A stretch of 37,001 bases of DNA from Saprospiraceae bacterium (lineage in GTDB: Bacteria > Bacteroidota > Bacteroidia > Chitinophagales > Saprospiraceae), in NCBI GenBank assembly GCA_020628855.1, contig JAHDEL010000033.1:1-37001 (forward strand), written 5' to 3'. The notes under the pieces are model-generated. The model had not been told where the DNA came from and ran no database searches. It was given only the letters and a program-made list of their open reading frames with translations. Numbering within the stretch: the stretch's first letter is position 1; every line of letters starts with the position of its first letter. The translations under genes and the position numbers were made by a program. Of this stretch, positions 16,184 to 24,829 are shown piece after piece.

Positions 16184-16696
16184 CTAACCTTTAAGGAGGA
16201 ATTCTCTAATTACAGGAAATGAAGGATTAACGGAGATTACCTTTCCTTTTGTATCAAGCAGGTATTTGGTAGGAATCTCTTTGACATTATACGCTTGAGC
16301 AATTGATGACTGAAATCTATTGGATTGAAGAATATGATACTCCCAGTCGAGATTGTCTTTTTGAATTGCAGAGAGCCAAGACTCTTCTGAACGCTCAATA
16401 CCAATACTAACAATTTCAAAACCAGATGCATTGTCAAAAGACCTGTTGTGAAACTCTTTATGCAAACTGACCAAATGGGGACTTTCTTTTCGACAAGGGC
16501 CACACCAAGAACCCCAAAAGTCTAATAGGACATACTTACCTTGAAGGTCTCGGAGATCAAAACTATTTCCATCTAAGAGTGTCGCTTCGAAGTGCATCAC
16601 CTCTTGACCTTCAGAATACTTAGGTGCCTTATAGATATATTCATAGCTGAAGTATCCTAAACAAAGAATTACAAGAAGAAGTAAGTTCTTTTTCAT
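16184..16696 (-). CDS. TlpA-like thioredoxin-fold protein, membrane-anchored
   Basis: A 170-residue protein with an N-terminal hydrophobic anchor (MKKNLLLLVILCLGYFSYEY) and a periplasmic thioredoxin domain of the TlpA/ResA class. WGSWCGPC with the redox Cys pair at residues 65 and 68 (C65-G-P-C68) and the cis-Pro region KEIPTKYLLD (about 140) are intact. Such proteins reduce or exchange disulfides during cytochrome maturation or envelope protein folding. I choose ATG 16696 because it opens the signal-like segment; a start 18 bases upstream is possible. It is a single gene between grpE and ruvB, divergent from ruvB. No terminator is seen. Confidence 0.88.
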   Translation of the reverse strand: MKKNLLLLVILCLGYFSYEYIYKAPKYSEGQEVMHFEATLLDGNSFDLRDLQGKYVLLDFWGSWCGPCRKESPHLVSLHKEFHNRSFDNASGFEIVSIGIERSEESWLSAIQKDNLDWEYHILQSNRFQSSIAQAYNVKEIPTKYLLDTKGKVISVNPSFPVIREFLLKG

Positions 16697-16838
16697 ACAA
16701 TTAGAACTTACCATAGCAAGAATTGTTACACAAGACCACCATGAATGTCTTCAAATGGCATTTCTCCATACGTTCAATTATTCTATATTCAACCAAAGGG
16801 GAATAGGTAGCTTTCGCATATTACAAAAGACTAATATG

Positions 16839-16846
16839 TATCTTTG
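16839..16846 (+). promoter_or_regulatory. Candidate -7 element for ruvB
   Basis: TATCTTTG fits TAnnTTTG exactly, with its end 20 bases before the ruvB ATG at 16867. The -33 TTG is poor (TTTCG about 23 bases upstream). Confidence 0.5.
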
Positions 16847-16866
16847 TGCTTCAGTAAATAGACAGG

Positions 16867-17892
16867 ATGCAGAATCCGAACCTTGATCCGACAAATTTTA
16901 ATTATACTTCAGAAGAAAAGCTGATTGATAAGGCTCTACGACCTTTATCGCTTTCAGACTTTAAGGGTCAACCTAAAATAGTAGAGAACCTCAACATTTT
17001 TATTCAAGCAGCCAAGCAAAGAAATGAGGCTCTTGATCATGTTATATTACATGGTCCACCAGGCTTAGGCAAGACGACCTTGAGTCATATCATTGCCAAT
17101 GAACTTGGGTCTGAGCTCAAAATGACAAGTGGTCCAGTCCTCGAAAAACCAGGAGATCTTGCAGGTCTCTTAACAAACCTGGAAGATGGAGACGTACTTT
17201 TTATTGATGAAATCCACAGACTTAATAGTATAGTAGAAGAATATCTCTATTCTGCGATGGAGGATTATAGGATTGATATTATGATAGATAGCGGTCCTAG
17301 TGCAAGAAGTATTCAGATTGAGATTAACCCATTTACGTTAGTAGGAGCAACTACCCGTATGGGTCTATTGACTTCTCCCCTGAGAGCTAGGTTTGGAATC
17401 CAGTGTCACCTTGATTATTACGATGTCAAAACACTCAAAACAATCATTAAGCGAAGCGCACAGATAATGCAAGTTGCTATTGACGAAGATGGTGCTGCCG
17501 AAATAGCCTCTCGAAGTAGAGGAACACCTAGAATCGCAAATGCTTTATTGAGAAGGGTAAGAGACTTTGCTCAAATTAAAGGGAATGGTGCGGTAGATGT
17601 TACAATCGCTCAATATGCGCTTCAAGCACTCAATGTTGATGAAGGAGGGTTGGACGAAATGGACAACAAAATCTTATCTACGATTATTGAAAAATTCAAA
17701 GGTGGCCCAGTGGGGTTAACAACAATCGCTACAGCCGTTGGAGAAGAAGCTGGGACAATTGAAGAAGTGTATGAGCCTTTTCTCATCATGGAAGGATATA
17801 TCCAACGCACACCTCGTGGGAGAGAGGCCACAATGAAAGCATACCACCACATTGGAGTGCCACCACCATCACAACAAAACAGCCTTTTTTAA
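16867..17892 (+). CDS. ruvB: Holliday junction branch migration helicase RuvB
   Basis: A 341-residue RuvB, the AAA+ motor that drives Holliday junction migration with RuvA. Visible parts: the N-terminal [13 protein letters not shown] segment, Walker [10 protein letters not shown] (about 63-71), Walker [10 protein letters not shown] (about 113), sensor 1 GATTRMGLL (about 160), the [16 protein letters not shown] sensor 2 region and a C-terminal winged helix ending GREATMKAY. The start is ATG 16867. Neither ruvA nor ruvC is nearby. It is convergent with the DUF3467 gene, leaving only 8 bases between the stops, with no terminator hairpin. Confidence 0.97.
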   Translation: MQNPNLDPTNFNYTSEEKLIDKALRPLSLSDFKGQPKIVENLNIFIQAAKQRNEALDHVILHGPPGLGKTTLSHIIANELGSELKMTSGPVLEKPGDLAGLLTNLEDGDVLFIDEIHRLNSIVEEYLYSAMEDYRIDIMIDSGPSARSIQIEINPFTLVGATTRMGLLTSPLRARFGIQCHLDYYDVKTLKTIIKRSAQIMQVAIDEDGAAEIASRSRGTPRIANALLRRVRDFAQIKGNGAVDVTIAQYALQALNVDEGGLDEMDNKILSTIIEKFKGGPVGLTTIATAVGEEAGTIEEVYEPFLIMEGYIQRTPRGREATMKAYHHIGVPPPSQQNSLF

Positions 17893-17900
17893 GGAATAAC

Positions 17901-18212
17901 CTATGCTTGTGCTGTAGGAGTAAAATTCATCGGCGGGAAAGGCATGCCGTCATCTTCGATAACTTTTCCATGCTGTTTCTCATACTTTACAATGTTGTCA
18001 TTTAGAGCCTTAAGCAGTCTTTTGGCATGAGACGGTGTTAATATGATTCTTGATTTGACCTTTGCCTTTGGGACATTGGGAACCATTCTAATGAAGTCTA
18101 ATACAAATTCAGAATGAGAGTGTGCAATGATTGCCATATTAGAGTAAATGCCTTCAGCCACCTCTTCTGGGAGTTCTATGTTAACTTGATTTTTCTTTTT
18201 CTCTTCAGCCAT
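17901..18212 (-). CDS. DUF3467 family protein
   Basis: A 103-residue soluble protein with the DUF3467 pattern: ELPEEVAEGIYSNMAIIAHS followed by EFVLDFIRMVPNVPKAKVKSRIILTP and then AKRLLKALNDNI. The family is widespread in Bacteroidota and has no established function that I know. It is the last gene of a minus-strand run with porQ and a MORN-repeat lipoprotein; its start lies 26 bases after the porQ stop, so co-transcription is likely. No signal peptide is seen, which separates it from its two exported neighbours. Confidence 0.9.
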   Translation of the reverse strand: MAEEKKKNQVNIELPEEVAEGIYSNMAIIAHSHSEFVLDFIRMVPNVPKAKVKSRIILTPSHAKRLLKALNDNIVKYEKQHGKVIEDDGMPFPPMNFTPTAQA

Positions 18213-18238
18213 GATATTGATTTTCTGATTAAAGGTAA

Positions 18239-19282
18239 CTATACCTTATGGAATGTAAATGGATTGAGACGCAGACTGAGTTGGTGTGAAGCTCCATGAA
18301 CATGGTAGTAGCTGACACCATAGTCTAATTTGAGTTTTTTAATATTCATTCCAAAGCCCAAAGAAAAACCAGTCAAATCTCTAAAAGTAAGCACTGATAA
18401 CTCTCTGTTTCGAAGGTGATTATAACCAAAACGTAAGCGAATTTGTTCACGAGCACCTAATAAAAACTCTCCACTCAGAATGATATGTCGAAAGAAATTG
18501 TCAAGTCTAACAGCCCAAATATTTTCTTCTTCCACATTACCAAGAAGATCTGTGGTCACATCAGCTGGATCAGCATATCTCAGATTCCACTGTTGTAGGT
18601 TATGCAGTGTAATACTATATCGAAAGGGAAGATGCTTTAACCTTTTAGACAAGCCAAGTTGTATATCATTTCTAATCTCTTCTTTCTCTGTTGTAAATGG
18701 ACTTAATACTATTCCTGCATTTCGAACTACCGCACCAATTGCGAAAGTGTTTTCTGGGTTGGTATAAAGAAGTCCTGCATCTACACCTAGTCCATTAGAT
18801 CCATATTCAGCATAATTAGCCGCCATATATCTGAGGTTAAGACCAAAAGTTATCCGTTCAGCAATCTGTTTGCTTGCCCCAATCACAACAGCAACTTCAG
18901 AAGCAGAGAAATTGCCTTCGCTCAATCCAGTAGTATTAGTTGCGTCAAAATCCCCATAAGTTATATATTGAAAACCACCATGGATTGCCAAGTCAAGACT
19001 GTCTAAATAATGTCCATAATTTAATGATCCATGTTGAATGCCTGAAAAAAGAAAAGAATGTGAAAGCGCTATTTGTCCTTCTTGACTTTTGTTCAATAAT
19101 GCAGGGTTCATTAAACCTAGGGCCACATCTGAGTCAGCAACAGTGACAGCAGTGCTCCCTAAGGCATTGATTCGTGCCGAAACGGGACTCAGTACAAAGT
19201 CAAATGTCTTAGGTGTCCCAAGGATTTGGCCACTTACAGTTGCAGCATATGACAGCCCAATGATAAACAGTAGTATTCTCAT
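18239..19282 (-). CDS. porQ: Type IX secretion system protein PorQ
   Basis: A 347-residue outer-membrane barrel (FadL/PorV-like fold) with a signal peptide (about 1-18, ending TVSGQ). The PorQ N-terminal segment is clear: ALGSTAVTVADSDVALGLMNPALL, followed by GSLNYGHY and later RFGYNHLRNREL and FRDLTGFSLGFGMNIKKLKLDY. In Porphyromonas gingivalis PorQ works with PorZ on the cell surface to attach type IX cargo to A-LPS. It sits 2 bases after a MORN-repeat lipoprotein and 26 bases before a DUF3467 gene. Confidence 0.92.
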   Translation of the reverse strand: MRILLFIIGLSYAATVSGQILGTPKTFDFVLSPVSARINALGSTAVTVADSDVALGLMNPALLNKSQEGQIALSHSFLFSGIQHGSLNYGHYLDSLDLAIHGGFQYITYGDFDATNTTGLSEGNFSASEVAVVIGASKQIAERITFGLNLRYMAANYAEYGSNGLGVDAGLLYTNPENTFAIGAVVRNAGIVLSPFTTEKEEIRNDIQLGLSKRLKHLPFRYSITLHNLQQWNLRYADPADVTTDLLGNVEEENIWAVRLDNFFRHIILSGEFLLGAREQIRLRFGYNHLRNRELSVLTFRDLTGFSLGFGMNIKKLKLDYGVSYYHVHGASHQLSLRLNPFTFHKV

Positions 19283-19284
19283 TC

Positions 19285-19911
19285 TTAGTTAAAGATCTTT
19301 TTAGGAGTGATATCACCAAGCTCTTTGGTCCATATAGTTTGACAAACCGAAAGACTGTCACAAAGCATTTTTTTGATTAGGTCTCCTTGTTCATTATATT
19401 GCTTGAGCAAACCAACTTCGTTCTCACCTCTCATATAATTTCCCTCCCATTGCACTTTTCCGTTTGCATAGTATTCTTTAAATGGTCCATGCTCTTGATT
19501 ATTCTCCATAGTTACCTCCTCCATGATCTCTCCAGTTTCATAGTATCGGGTGAGTAGGCCTTGCATGATACCATCCGTATAAGATCCTGATATTTCAGGC
19601 TTTCCATTTTTGTAAAATACTGTGTACTCACCGTGAATAACATCATCTATATAATGTTCTTCTATTTCAGGTTTACCATTGTTATGATAAATAGTACGCT
19701 TTCCGGAGAGTTTATCCATTTGATAATGCGCAACTTCTTCAAGTGAGCCATCTGAGAAGAATCTTTTGTATTCACCGTGCTTTTGACCTTCATTATTTAC
19801 GATATACTCTTCTGTCTTAATACCATCTCCAGTAGTGTTAACGACGACTTGAGGCGACTCACAAGAGAGTATTACTAAGGATAGGATTGCAATTGGTATA
19901 AGGGACTTCAT
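19285..19911 (-). CDS. MORN-repeat lipoprotein (YwqK-like)
   Basis: A 208-residue lipoprotein. The signal ends in a lipobox (LSC) with Cys17. The rest is about six imperfect MORN-like repeats of about 22 residues, each with a GxYxxYxxNGKP/Q-type core (HGEYKRFFSDGS, SGKRTIYHNNGKP, HGEYTVFYKNGKP, GLLTRYYETGE, HGPFKEYYANGKV). Such sheets usually serve as structural or binding scaffolds; database names that call them antitoxin (YwqK) should not be read literally. It is the first gene of the porQ operon, 2 bases before porQ, so an envelope role beside the secretion system is plausible but inferred. Confidence 0.85.
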   Translation of the reverse strand: MKSLIPIAILSLVILSCESPQVVVNTTGDGIKTEEYIVNNEGQKHGEYKRFFSDGSLEEVAHYQMDKLSGKRTIYHNNGKPEIEEHYIDDVIHGEYTVFYKNGKPEISGSYTDGIMQGLLTRYYETGEIMEEVTMENNQEHGPFKEYYANGKVQWEGNYMRGENEVGLLKQYNEQGDLIKKMLCDSLSVCQTIWTKELGDITPKKIFN

Positions 19912-20212
19912 CAGGTGTTTTTCGAACCTTTGACATAGAAAACGCTAAAATAGATACTGGCTGTATGTGTATTGCGAAATTATTCTCTATTGATGATGGA
20001 GAAGACAAAGAGATAACATCCCAGAAATCCAACTTCAGAAGATTCTGTGTTGTCACAAAGTACTAGGAACACCTTCTCTTTTAATAAATATTGTATAGGT
20101 TAATGAAAGCCGAATAAAATTTTGAAATTAACCGAAATCAGCTTAAAACCTATCAACAATGCTAACGACATAGTCTAATTTTCGGCATCTTTGCAGCTCA
20201 AAATATTTATCT
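19912..20212. other. Divergent spacer between the MORN/porQ operon and pckA
   Basis: About 300 bases with no supported gene. A 33-codon plus-strand frame (ATG 19965 to TAG 20066) is present but has no family features, and a weak CATCTTTG element sits at 20186-20193 before pckA. Both promoters must lie here. I see no strong inverted repeat. Confidence 0.5.
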
Positions 20213-21817
20213 ATGCTCAAGAACCCAGCCTTTGATACTACTGCGATTGATATTACTAATACTAATATCAAATGGAACTTATCACCTGCTTCTCTCATTC
20301 AGCAAACCTTACTCAATGGTCAAGGTAAACTGACAAGGAGTGGAGCACTTGCCATAGACACGGGTAAATTTACCGGAAGGTCTCCAAAAGACAGATTTAT
20401 TGTAAAGGATAGCATCACTGAGGACAAAGTAGATTGGAATGACACCAACTTGTCGATCTCTCCGGAACATTTTGACAAGCTTTATGATAAAGTGATCAAC
20501 CATCTCAACGCAAAAGAAGAGCTATTTATAAGAGATGCTTACGCATGTGCGCATCAGCGTTATAGACTCAGAGTAAGAGTTGTCTGCGAACATCCTTGGC
20601 AAAACCTCTTTGTACATAACATGTTTTTAAGGCCTACAGAAGAAGAGGTTAAGGTGTTTGACCATGACTGGGTTGTATATGCTGCACCAGGATGTCTTGC
20701 TGATCCAGCATCAGACGGAACTCGACAAGAAAATTTTGCTGTGATCAATTTTACAAAGAAGAAGATAATCATAGGAGGCACTGCATATACAGGGGAGATT
20801 AAGAAGGGAATATTTAGTGCTCTTAACTTCCTCTTACCAACAGAAAGTGGTGTGTTTCCGATGCACTGTTCTGCCAATGTAGGTAAAGATGGAGATACAG
20901 CATTATTCTTTGGTCTTTCGGGCACTGGAAAGACAACTCTTTCAACAGACAGTCAAAGGAAATTGATTGGAGATGATGAACATGGTTGGTCAAAAGCTAA
21001 TGTCTTCAATTTTGAAGGAGGATGTTATGCAAAGACGATTAATCTCTCTGCGGCAAAAGAGCCAGAAATCTACAAGGCAATAAAATTTGGAGCCATGGTC
21101 GAAAACATCACTTTTAAGGATGAAGACCAAAGAACAATCAATTTCGAAGATGACAGCAAAACGCAAAACACAAGAGTAAGCTACCCAATACATCATATTG
21201 ATAACATTGTCTTCAATAGTAGGGGAAATGTTCCAGAGAATATCTTCTTCTTGACCTGTGATGCTTTTGGCGTACTACCTCCCATTAGTAGGTTAACCAG
21301 AGATCAAGCGATGTATTACTTTTTGTTAGGTTATACTGCAAAGATTGCAGGCACAGAAGCGGGCATCAATGAACCTCAGGCGACTTTTTCAGCTTGTTTT
21401 GGATTACCATTTCTCCCATTAAATCCGACAGAATATTCAAAACTCCTCGGCGAAAAACTGGCAGAAGGAAACTCGGATACTAAGAAGTCCATCAATGTAT
21501 GGCTGGTCAATACTGGCTGGTCAGGAGGACCATATGGAGTGGGTAGCAGACTCGACCTGCCTTATACAAGAGCTATGATAAGAAGTGCATTGAACGGAAC
21601 ACTTGCTGAACAGAAGTTTGAAACAGAGCCATATTTTGGCTTGGAGATTCCAAAAGCATGTAAGGATGTACCATCAAAGGTGCTTAATCCAAAAACAACA
21701 TGGTCGGATGGAGCTGCTTATGATCAGAAGGCAAATCAGCTGAAGGCAATGTTTAGAGAGAATTTTAAGATTTATGAGGATAAGGTGTCAGATGAGGTAA
21801 GAAGGGCTTTAGACTAG
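20213..21817 (+). CDS. pckA: Phosphoenolpyruvate carboxykinase (ATP)
   Basis: A 534-residue ATP-dependent PEP carboxykinase converting oxaloacetate and ATP to PEP, CO2 and ADP (gluconeogenesis; the reverse direction in some fermenters). Marks include the R-loop GKFTGRSPKDRFIV (about 52-65), the kinase P-loop GLSGTGKTTLS (about 234-244), the metal-binding DDEHGWS (about 258-264) and the C-terminal adenine-binding region. Length is usual for the ATP class. It is a single-gene unit, convergent with gmk, leaving 6 bases between the stops. Confidence 0.97.
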   Translation: MLKNPAFDTTAIDITNTNIKWNLSPASLIQQTLLNGQGKLTRSGALAIDTGKFTGRSPKDRFIVKDSITEDKVDWNDTNLSISPEHFDKLYDKVINHLNAKEELFIRDAYACAHQRYRLRVRVVCEHPWQNLFVHNMFLRPTEEEVKVFDHDWVVYAAPGCLADPASDGTRQENFAVINFTKKKIIIGGTAYTGEIKKGIFSALNFLLPTESGVFPMHCSANVGKDGDTALFFGLSGTGKTTLSTDSQRKLIGDDEHGWSKANVFNFEGGCYAKTINLSAAKEPEIYKAIKFGAMVENITFKDEDQRTINFEDDSKTQNTRVSYPIHHIDNIVFNSRGNVPENIFFLTCDAFGVLPPISRLTRDQAMYYFLLGYTAKIAGTEAGINEPQATFSACFGLPFLPLNPTEYSKLLGEKLAEGNSDTKKSINVWLVNTGWSGGPYGVGSRLDLPYTRAMIRSALNGTLAEQKFETEPYFGLEIPKACKDVPSKVLNPKTTWSDGAAYDQKANQLKAMFRENFKIYEDKVSDEVRRALD

Positions 21818-21823
21818 CATTAG

Positions 21824-22402
21824 TCAATTTTCCAAAAAGCTTCTCACTAAGCTTTGAGCCTCTAGCACTGCGAGGTCAAGATCATCATTGATAATAAATG
21901 AGTCAAAGTTTTCAGCATAAGCTAGTTCAGCTTCAGCTTTGGCTATTCGTTTATTTAAGCTTTCTTCCGACTCAGTTTTTCGGAGCTTAAGTCGTTTTTT
22001 TAGTGTTTCTAAGGATGGTGGCTTAATGAATAGGACAAAACTTTCTGTAGGATAAGCAGCTTTTATACTAAGTGCACCTTGGACATCAATATCCAGGACA
22101 GCATATTTGCCTAGCTCCCAAATTCTTTCCAGTTCGCTTTTTAAAGTACCATAGAATTGATCATCATACACTTCTTCCCACTCAACAAAATCATCAGAAG
22201 CAATTTTTGATTTAAACTCTTCAAGAGAGAGGAAGTAATAATCCTTTCCATGTGTCTCTCCAGCCCGTTTTTCTCGAGTAGTTGCACTGATCGAAAAGGA
22301 CAAATCACTCATCTTATTGAGCAGATGAGTCTTAATGGTGGTTTTACCAGCACCAGACGGAGCAGTAAGTACTATAAGTTTGCGTTTAATATCAGAGGAC
22401 AT
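21824..22402 (-). CDS. gmk: Guanylate kinase
   Basis: A 192-residue GMP kinase (ATP + GMP to ADP + GDP). The P-loop is APSGAGKTT (about 14-22); SATTREKRAGETHGKDYYFL and YGTLKSELERI are the GMP-binding segments; DIDVQGA marks the Walker B-like region and LKLRKTESEESLNKR the lid. ATG 22402 fits the domain; a longer frame from ATG 22435 would add 11 basic residues and lie deeper within yicC. The start overlaps the yicC end by 11 bases, a coupling often seen for this pair. Confidence 0.95.
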   Translation of the reverse strand: MSSDIKRKLIVLTAPSGAGKTTIKTHLLNKMSDLSFSISATTREKRAGETHGKDYYFLSLEEFKSKIASDDFVEWEEVYDDQFYGTLKSELERIWELGKYAVLDIDVQGALSIKAAYPTESFVLFIKPPSLETLKKRLKLRKTESEESLNKRIAKAEAELAYAENFDSFIINDDLDLAVLEAQSLVRSFLEN

Positions 22403-23264
22403 TTGCAATTTGTTCTTTGATTTTTTCGAGCGCATCCTTCATGTTGACAACAAGTTTTTGGAGATTATTATCCTGCGCTTTAGCACCAAGGGTATTTATC
22501 TCACGACCAATTTCTTGAGAGATGAAAGACAACTTTCTTCCTTTGACTTGATCATCAGTATTGAGTACTTCAATAAAGTATTTACAATGATGAGAAAGTC
22601 TTGCTTTTTCTTCAGAGATATCTAGTTTTTCAATGTAGAAAAACATTTCTTGTTCAAATCTATTTGGGTCATACTGCTCCTTGCTGACTTCTTGCTCGAT
22701 ATTAGACTGCAGTCGCTTCCTGAGTTTGTTTATACGTTCTTCTTCATATTGAGGAACTTGTTCAAGGAGGGATAGTATGGTCGTCGTATTAGTCAAAAGA
22801 TCATCATAAATACCTTTTCCTTCTTGATTTCGAAAGCTGACCAGTTGTTTGCCTGCCGCATGAATCGCTTCCAAGACAGTCTTCCACTCTCGTAAGTCGA
22901 GCTCTTCAGTACTAAGCGTAACTACATTTGGAATCTTCATAATGGATTGCAAGATGTCGTTTTGATTGTTGTACTGCTGCGTCAATGCTTGAAGCTCTGA
23001 ATAATATTGTTGGATGAGAGCTGTATTTATTACGTAAGCTTCTTCTCCGCTTGGAGATTCAATAGTAACAGTTACATCGATTTTTCCTCTGTGGGCATAA
23101 TTAAGCACTAGATTTCTAATATCTAACTCCTTTGATCTGTAGATATGGGGAGCCTTGATCCTGACATCTGTAGACTTGCCGTTGAGCGTTTTGACATCAA
23201 CAAGGATTGTCTTGTCATTGTATTGCTTACTAGCCTGACCATAGCCTGTCATTGAATACACCAT
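22392..23264 (-). CDS. yicC: YicC family endoribonuclease-like protein
   Basis: A 290-residue YicC protein: the N-terminus MVYSMTGYGQA and VDVKTLNGKSTDVRIKAP are hallmarks, and the DUF1732 C-terminal domain ends with EKARLSHHCKYFIEVL, GRKLSFISQEIGREINTLGAKA and KLVVNMKDALEKIKEQIANVL. E. coli YicC has been reported to act as an endoribonuclease affecting small RNA stability. It begins 236 bases from the HU gene, divergently, and precedes gmk, which it overlaps. No clear TAnnTTTG promoter is visible upstream. Confidence 0.95.
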   Translation of the reverse strand: MVYSMTGYGQASKQYNDKTILVDVKTLNGKSTDVRIKAPHIYRSKELDIRNLVLNYAHRGKIDVTVTIESPSGEEAYVINTALIQQYYSELQALTQQYNNQNDILQSIMKIPNVVTLSTEELDLREWKTVLEAIHAAGKQLVSFRNQEGKGIYDDLLTNTTTILSLLEQVPQYEEERINKLRKRLQSNIEQEVSKEQYDPNRFEQEMFFYIEKLDISEEKARLSHHCKYFIEVLNTDDQVKGRKLSFISQEIGREINTLGAKAQDNNLQKLVVNMKDALEKIKEQIANVL

Positions 23265-23425
23265 GTGATACTGCCTGCTTTAACTTGAGGTAAAAGATTA
23301 AATCAATAGATACTATATAGCAATAAAGAAGCCAATCTCAGAGATTAGAGAAAGAATTTCGCATTTCTTTGATAATGAATCACTTAGAAAGCTGAACTAA
23401 TGTTAAAAAAAAGTGTCTAGAAGTT

Positions 23426-23454
23426 TTGCGCTTTTGAATATTTTCCGAAATTTG
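23426..23454 (+). promoter_or_regulatory. Candidate promoter of the HU-like gene
   Basis: TTG (23426-23428) is followed after 18 bases by GAAATTTG (23447-23454), one base off TAnnTTTG, 46 bases before the HU ATG. Confidence 0.45.
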
Positions 23455-23500
23455 CACCCCGATTTTAATCATACAAGTTTGATTATTAAGAGTTTACAAA

Positions 23501-23815
23501 ATGAGAAAAGCTGACTTAGTAAATACAATATCTGAAAAAACAGGAGTGCCGAAGGTAGATGTGCTGGTGACTTTGGAGTCTTTCTTCACAGAAGTGAAAG
23601 ATACTTTAGCTTCAAGTGAAAATGTTTATATCAGAGGATTTGGTTCTTTTGTTATAAAAAAGAGAGCAAAGAAAATAGGCAGACATATCAAGAAGAATGA
23701 AGCAATCGAAATACCAGAACATTTCATTCCTTCATTCAAACCATCAAAAGTCTTTGTTGAACAGGTGAAAGAAAATGTCAACCAATTACCAGATGACAAG
23801 TCAAATGTAGTCTAA
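23501..23815 (+). CDS. HU/IHF family DNA-binding protein
   Basis: A 104-residue nucleoid protein. The N-terminal helices start MRKADLVNTISEKTG, and the beta arm region has the HU signature IRGFGSFVIKKRAKKIGRHIKKNE with basic residues that contact DNA. The C-terminus extends about 14 residues past a typical HU (KENVNQLPDDKSNVV). It bends DNA and organises the nucleoid. Its stop is one base before the start of the TPR gene, so they form a translation unit leading into the RNase G operon. Confidence 0.95.
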   Translation: MRKADLVNTISEKTGVPKVDVLVTLESFFTEVKDTLASSENVYIRGFGSFVIKKRAKKIGRHIKKNEAIEIPEHFIPSFKPSKVFVEQVKENVNQLPDDKSNVV

Positions 23816-23816
23816 G

Positions 23817-24593
23817 ATGGGTAAGAACCAGATCACTGCTTTAGTAGTTTTTGGTTTCATTTTTGCCATTCTATATTTTGGGTGTGAAACAAAGTCACCC
23901 GAAGCGAGGGAATTTGAAAAGTCAAGGGCCCTGAATTTTGAAAAAATAAGTATACCTGCATTACGAAATGCAGTGGAAAAACAACTAGCTGAACCTGAAA
24001 AGCAAGAGTTGCACTATCTCGAACAATTGTTGAGAGAGGAGACAGACGACTTGGTGAAGATTGAAAAGAATAAAGATCTATCAGCTTTTTGGTACGCAAA
24101 TGCGTCATTAGCACTTTCAGGTTATTATGCTCAGAAAGTTGCCGAATCAGCAGAGACAGCAGAGAGCTGGTCGATAAGTGGAACAACATACTTTCTTTGT
24201 GCAAAGAACGAAGAAGGCGACCTAAAAGAACATTGTCTGAATAAAGCGATAAGTAGCTTTGAACAGGCTATTTCTCTCGAACCAGACAGTCTTTCGCAAC
24301 GCATTAACTTGGCATTGTGCTATGTTGACTTTCCGCCTGAAGATAATCCGATGAAAGGAATACAGCAATTATTATCCTTACAGGGTAAATATCCTGAAAG
24401 TTCTGCTGTACAATTACAATTAGCTAGACTTGGAATACAAACAGGACAATACGAGAAAGCAATAGGCAGATTATTGAAAGTTCTAGAAATGGAACCTAAC
24501 AACACAAAAGCGTGTTGTTTTCTAATGCAGGCTTATGAAGCCATAAATGATACACAATCAGCAGGAAAATATATTGAATGCTGTAAGAAATAG
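23817..24593 (+). CDS. Tetratricopeptide-repeat protein with N-terminal membrane or lipid anchor
   Basis: A 258-residue protein. The N-terminal stretch ITALVVFGFIFAILYFGC (about 5-22) is a membrane anchor ending in Cys, which may be lipidated. The rest is helical with two or three TPR-like repeats around 145-250 (CLNKAISSFEQAISLEPDSL, QLARLGIQTGQYEKAIGRLLKVLEMEPNN). TPR domains bind proteins; the partner is unknown. It starts one base after the HU stop and is followed by the tiny ribosomal-type gene and rng. Confidence 0.8.
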   Translation: MGKNQITALVVFGFIFAILYFGCETKSPEAREFEKSRALNFEKISIPALRNAVEKQLAEPEKQELHYLEQLLREETDDLVKIEKNKDLSAFWYANASLALSGYYAQKVAESAETAESWSISGTTYFLCAKNEEGDLKEHCLNKAISSFEQAISLEPDSLSQRINLALCYVDFPPEDNPMKGIQQLLSLQGKYPESSAVQLQLARLGIQTGQYEKAIGRLLKVLEMEPNNTKACCFLMQAYEAINDTQSAGKYIECCKK

Positions 24594-24620
24594 TTTTATA
24601 AACAAGATAAATAAAGAATT

Positions 24621-24713
24621 ATGCCTTGTGGTAAAAAAAGGAAGCGACATAAGATCGCTACACACAAAAGAAAAAAGAGATTAAGAAAAAATAGACACAA
24701 AAAGAAGAAGTAA
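24621..24713 (+). CDS. 30-residue AURKAIP1/COX24-like (bS22/mS38-type) ribosomal protein
   Basis: ATG 24621 opens a 30-codon frame ending at TAA 24713, 27 bases after the TPR gene. The product is extremely basic, starting MPCGKKRKRHKIATHKRKKR and then LRKNRHKKKK, with no acidic residue. I recognise this as the short Bacteroidota protein annotated with the AURKAIP1/COX24 domain, related to mitochondrial mS38 and mycobacterial bS22, which bind 16S/12S rRNA near the decoding site. Such genes fall below usual gene-finder length limits. It lies in the same operon as RNase G. The ribosome assignment comes from family resemblance. Confidence 0.75.
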   Translation: MPCGKKRKRHKIATHKRKKRLRKNRHKKKK

Positions 24714-24829
24714 TCTTCTGTTACTTTAAGCTGGCAGGTCATGCTATATACTGACCAACCCTTCCTTTCTCTTTCTACAATTGCCAGTTTTCAGAGATAG
24801 TCTTTACTGATTTATCTATCGTATATTCT

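Noticed and set aside
19285-19911. Toxin-antitoxin reading of the MORN protein
   Set aside because: Database names for YwqK-like proteins use this label, but no toxin gene is near and the protein is a lipoprotein beside porQ.
20186-20193. CATCTTTG as a pckA promoter
   Set aside because: It misses the key T of TAnnTTTG and has no -33 TTG at 19-20 bases; too weak to list.
21810-21832. Short inverted repeat between pckA and gmk
   Set aside because: About 5 clean pairs and no T run; not a convincing terminator.
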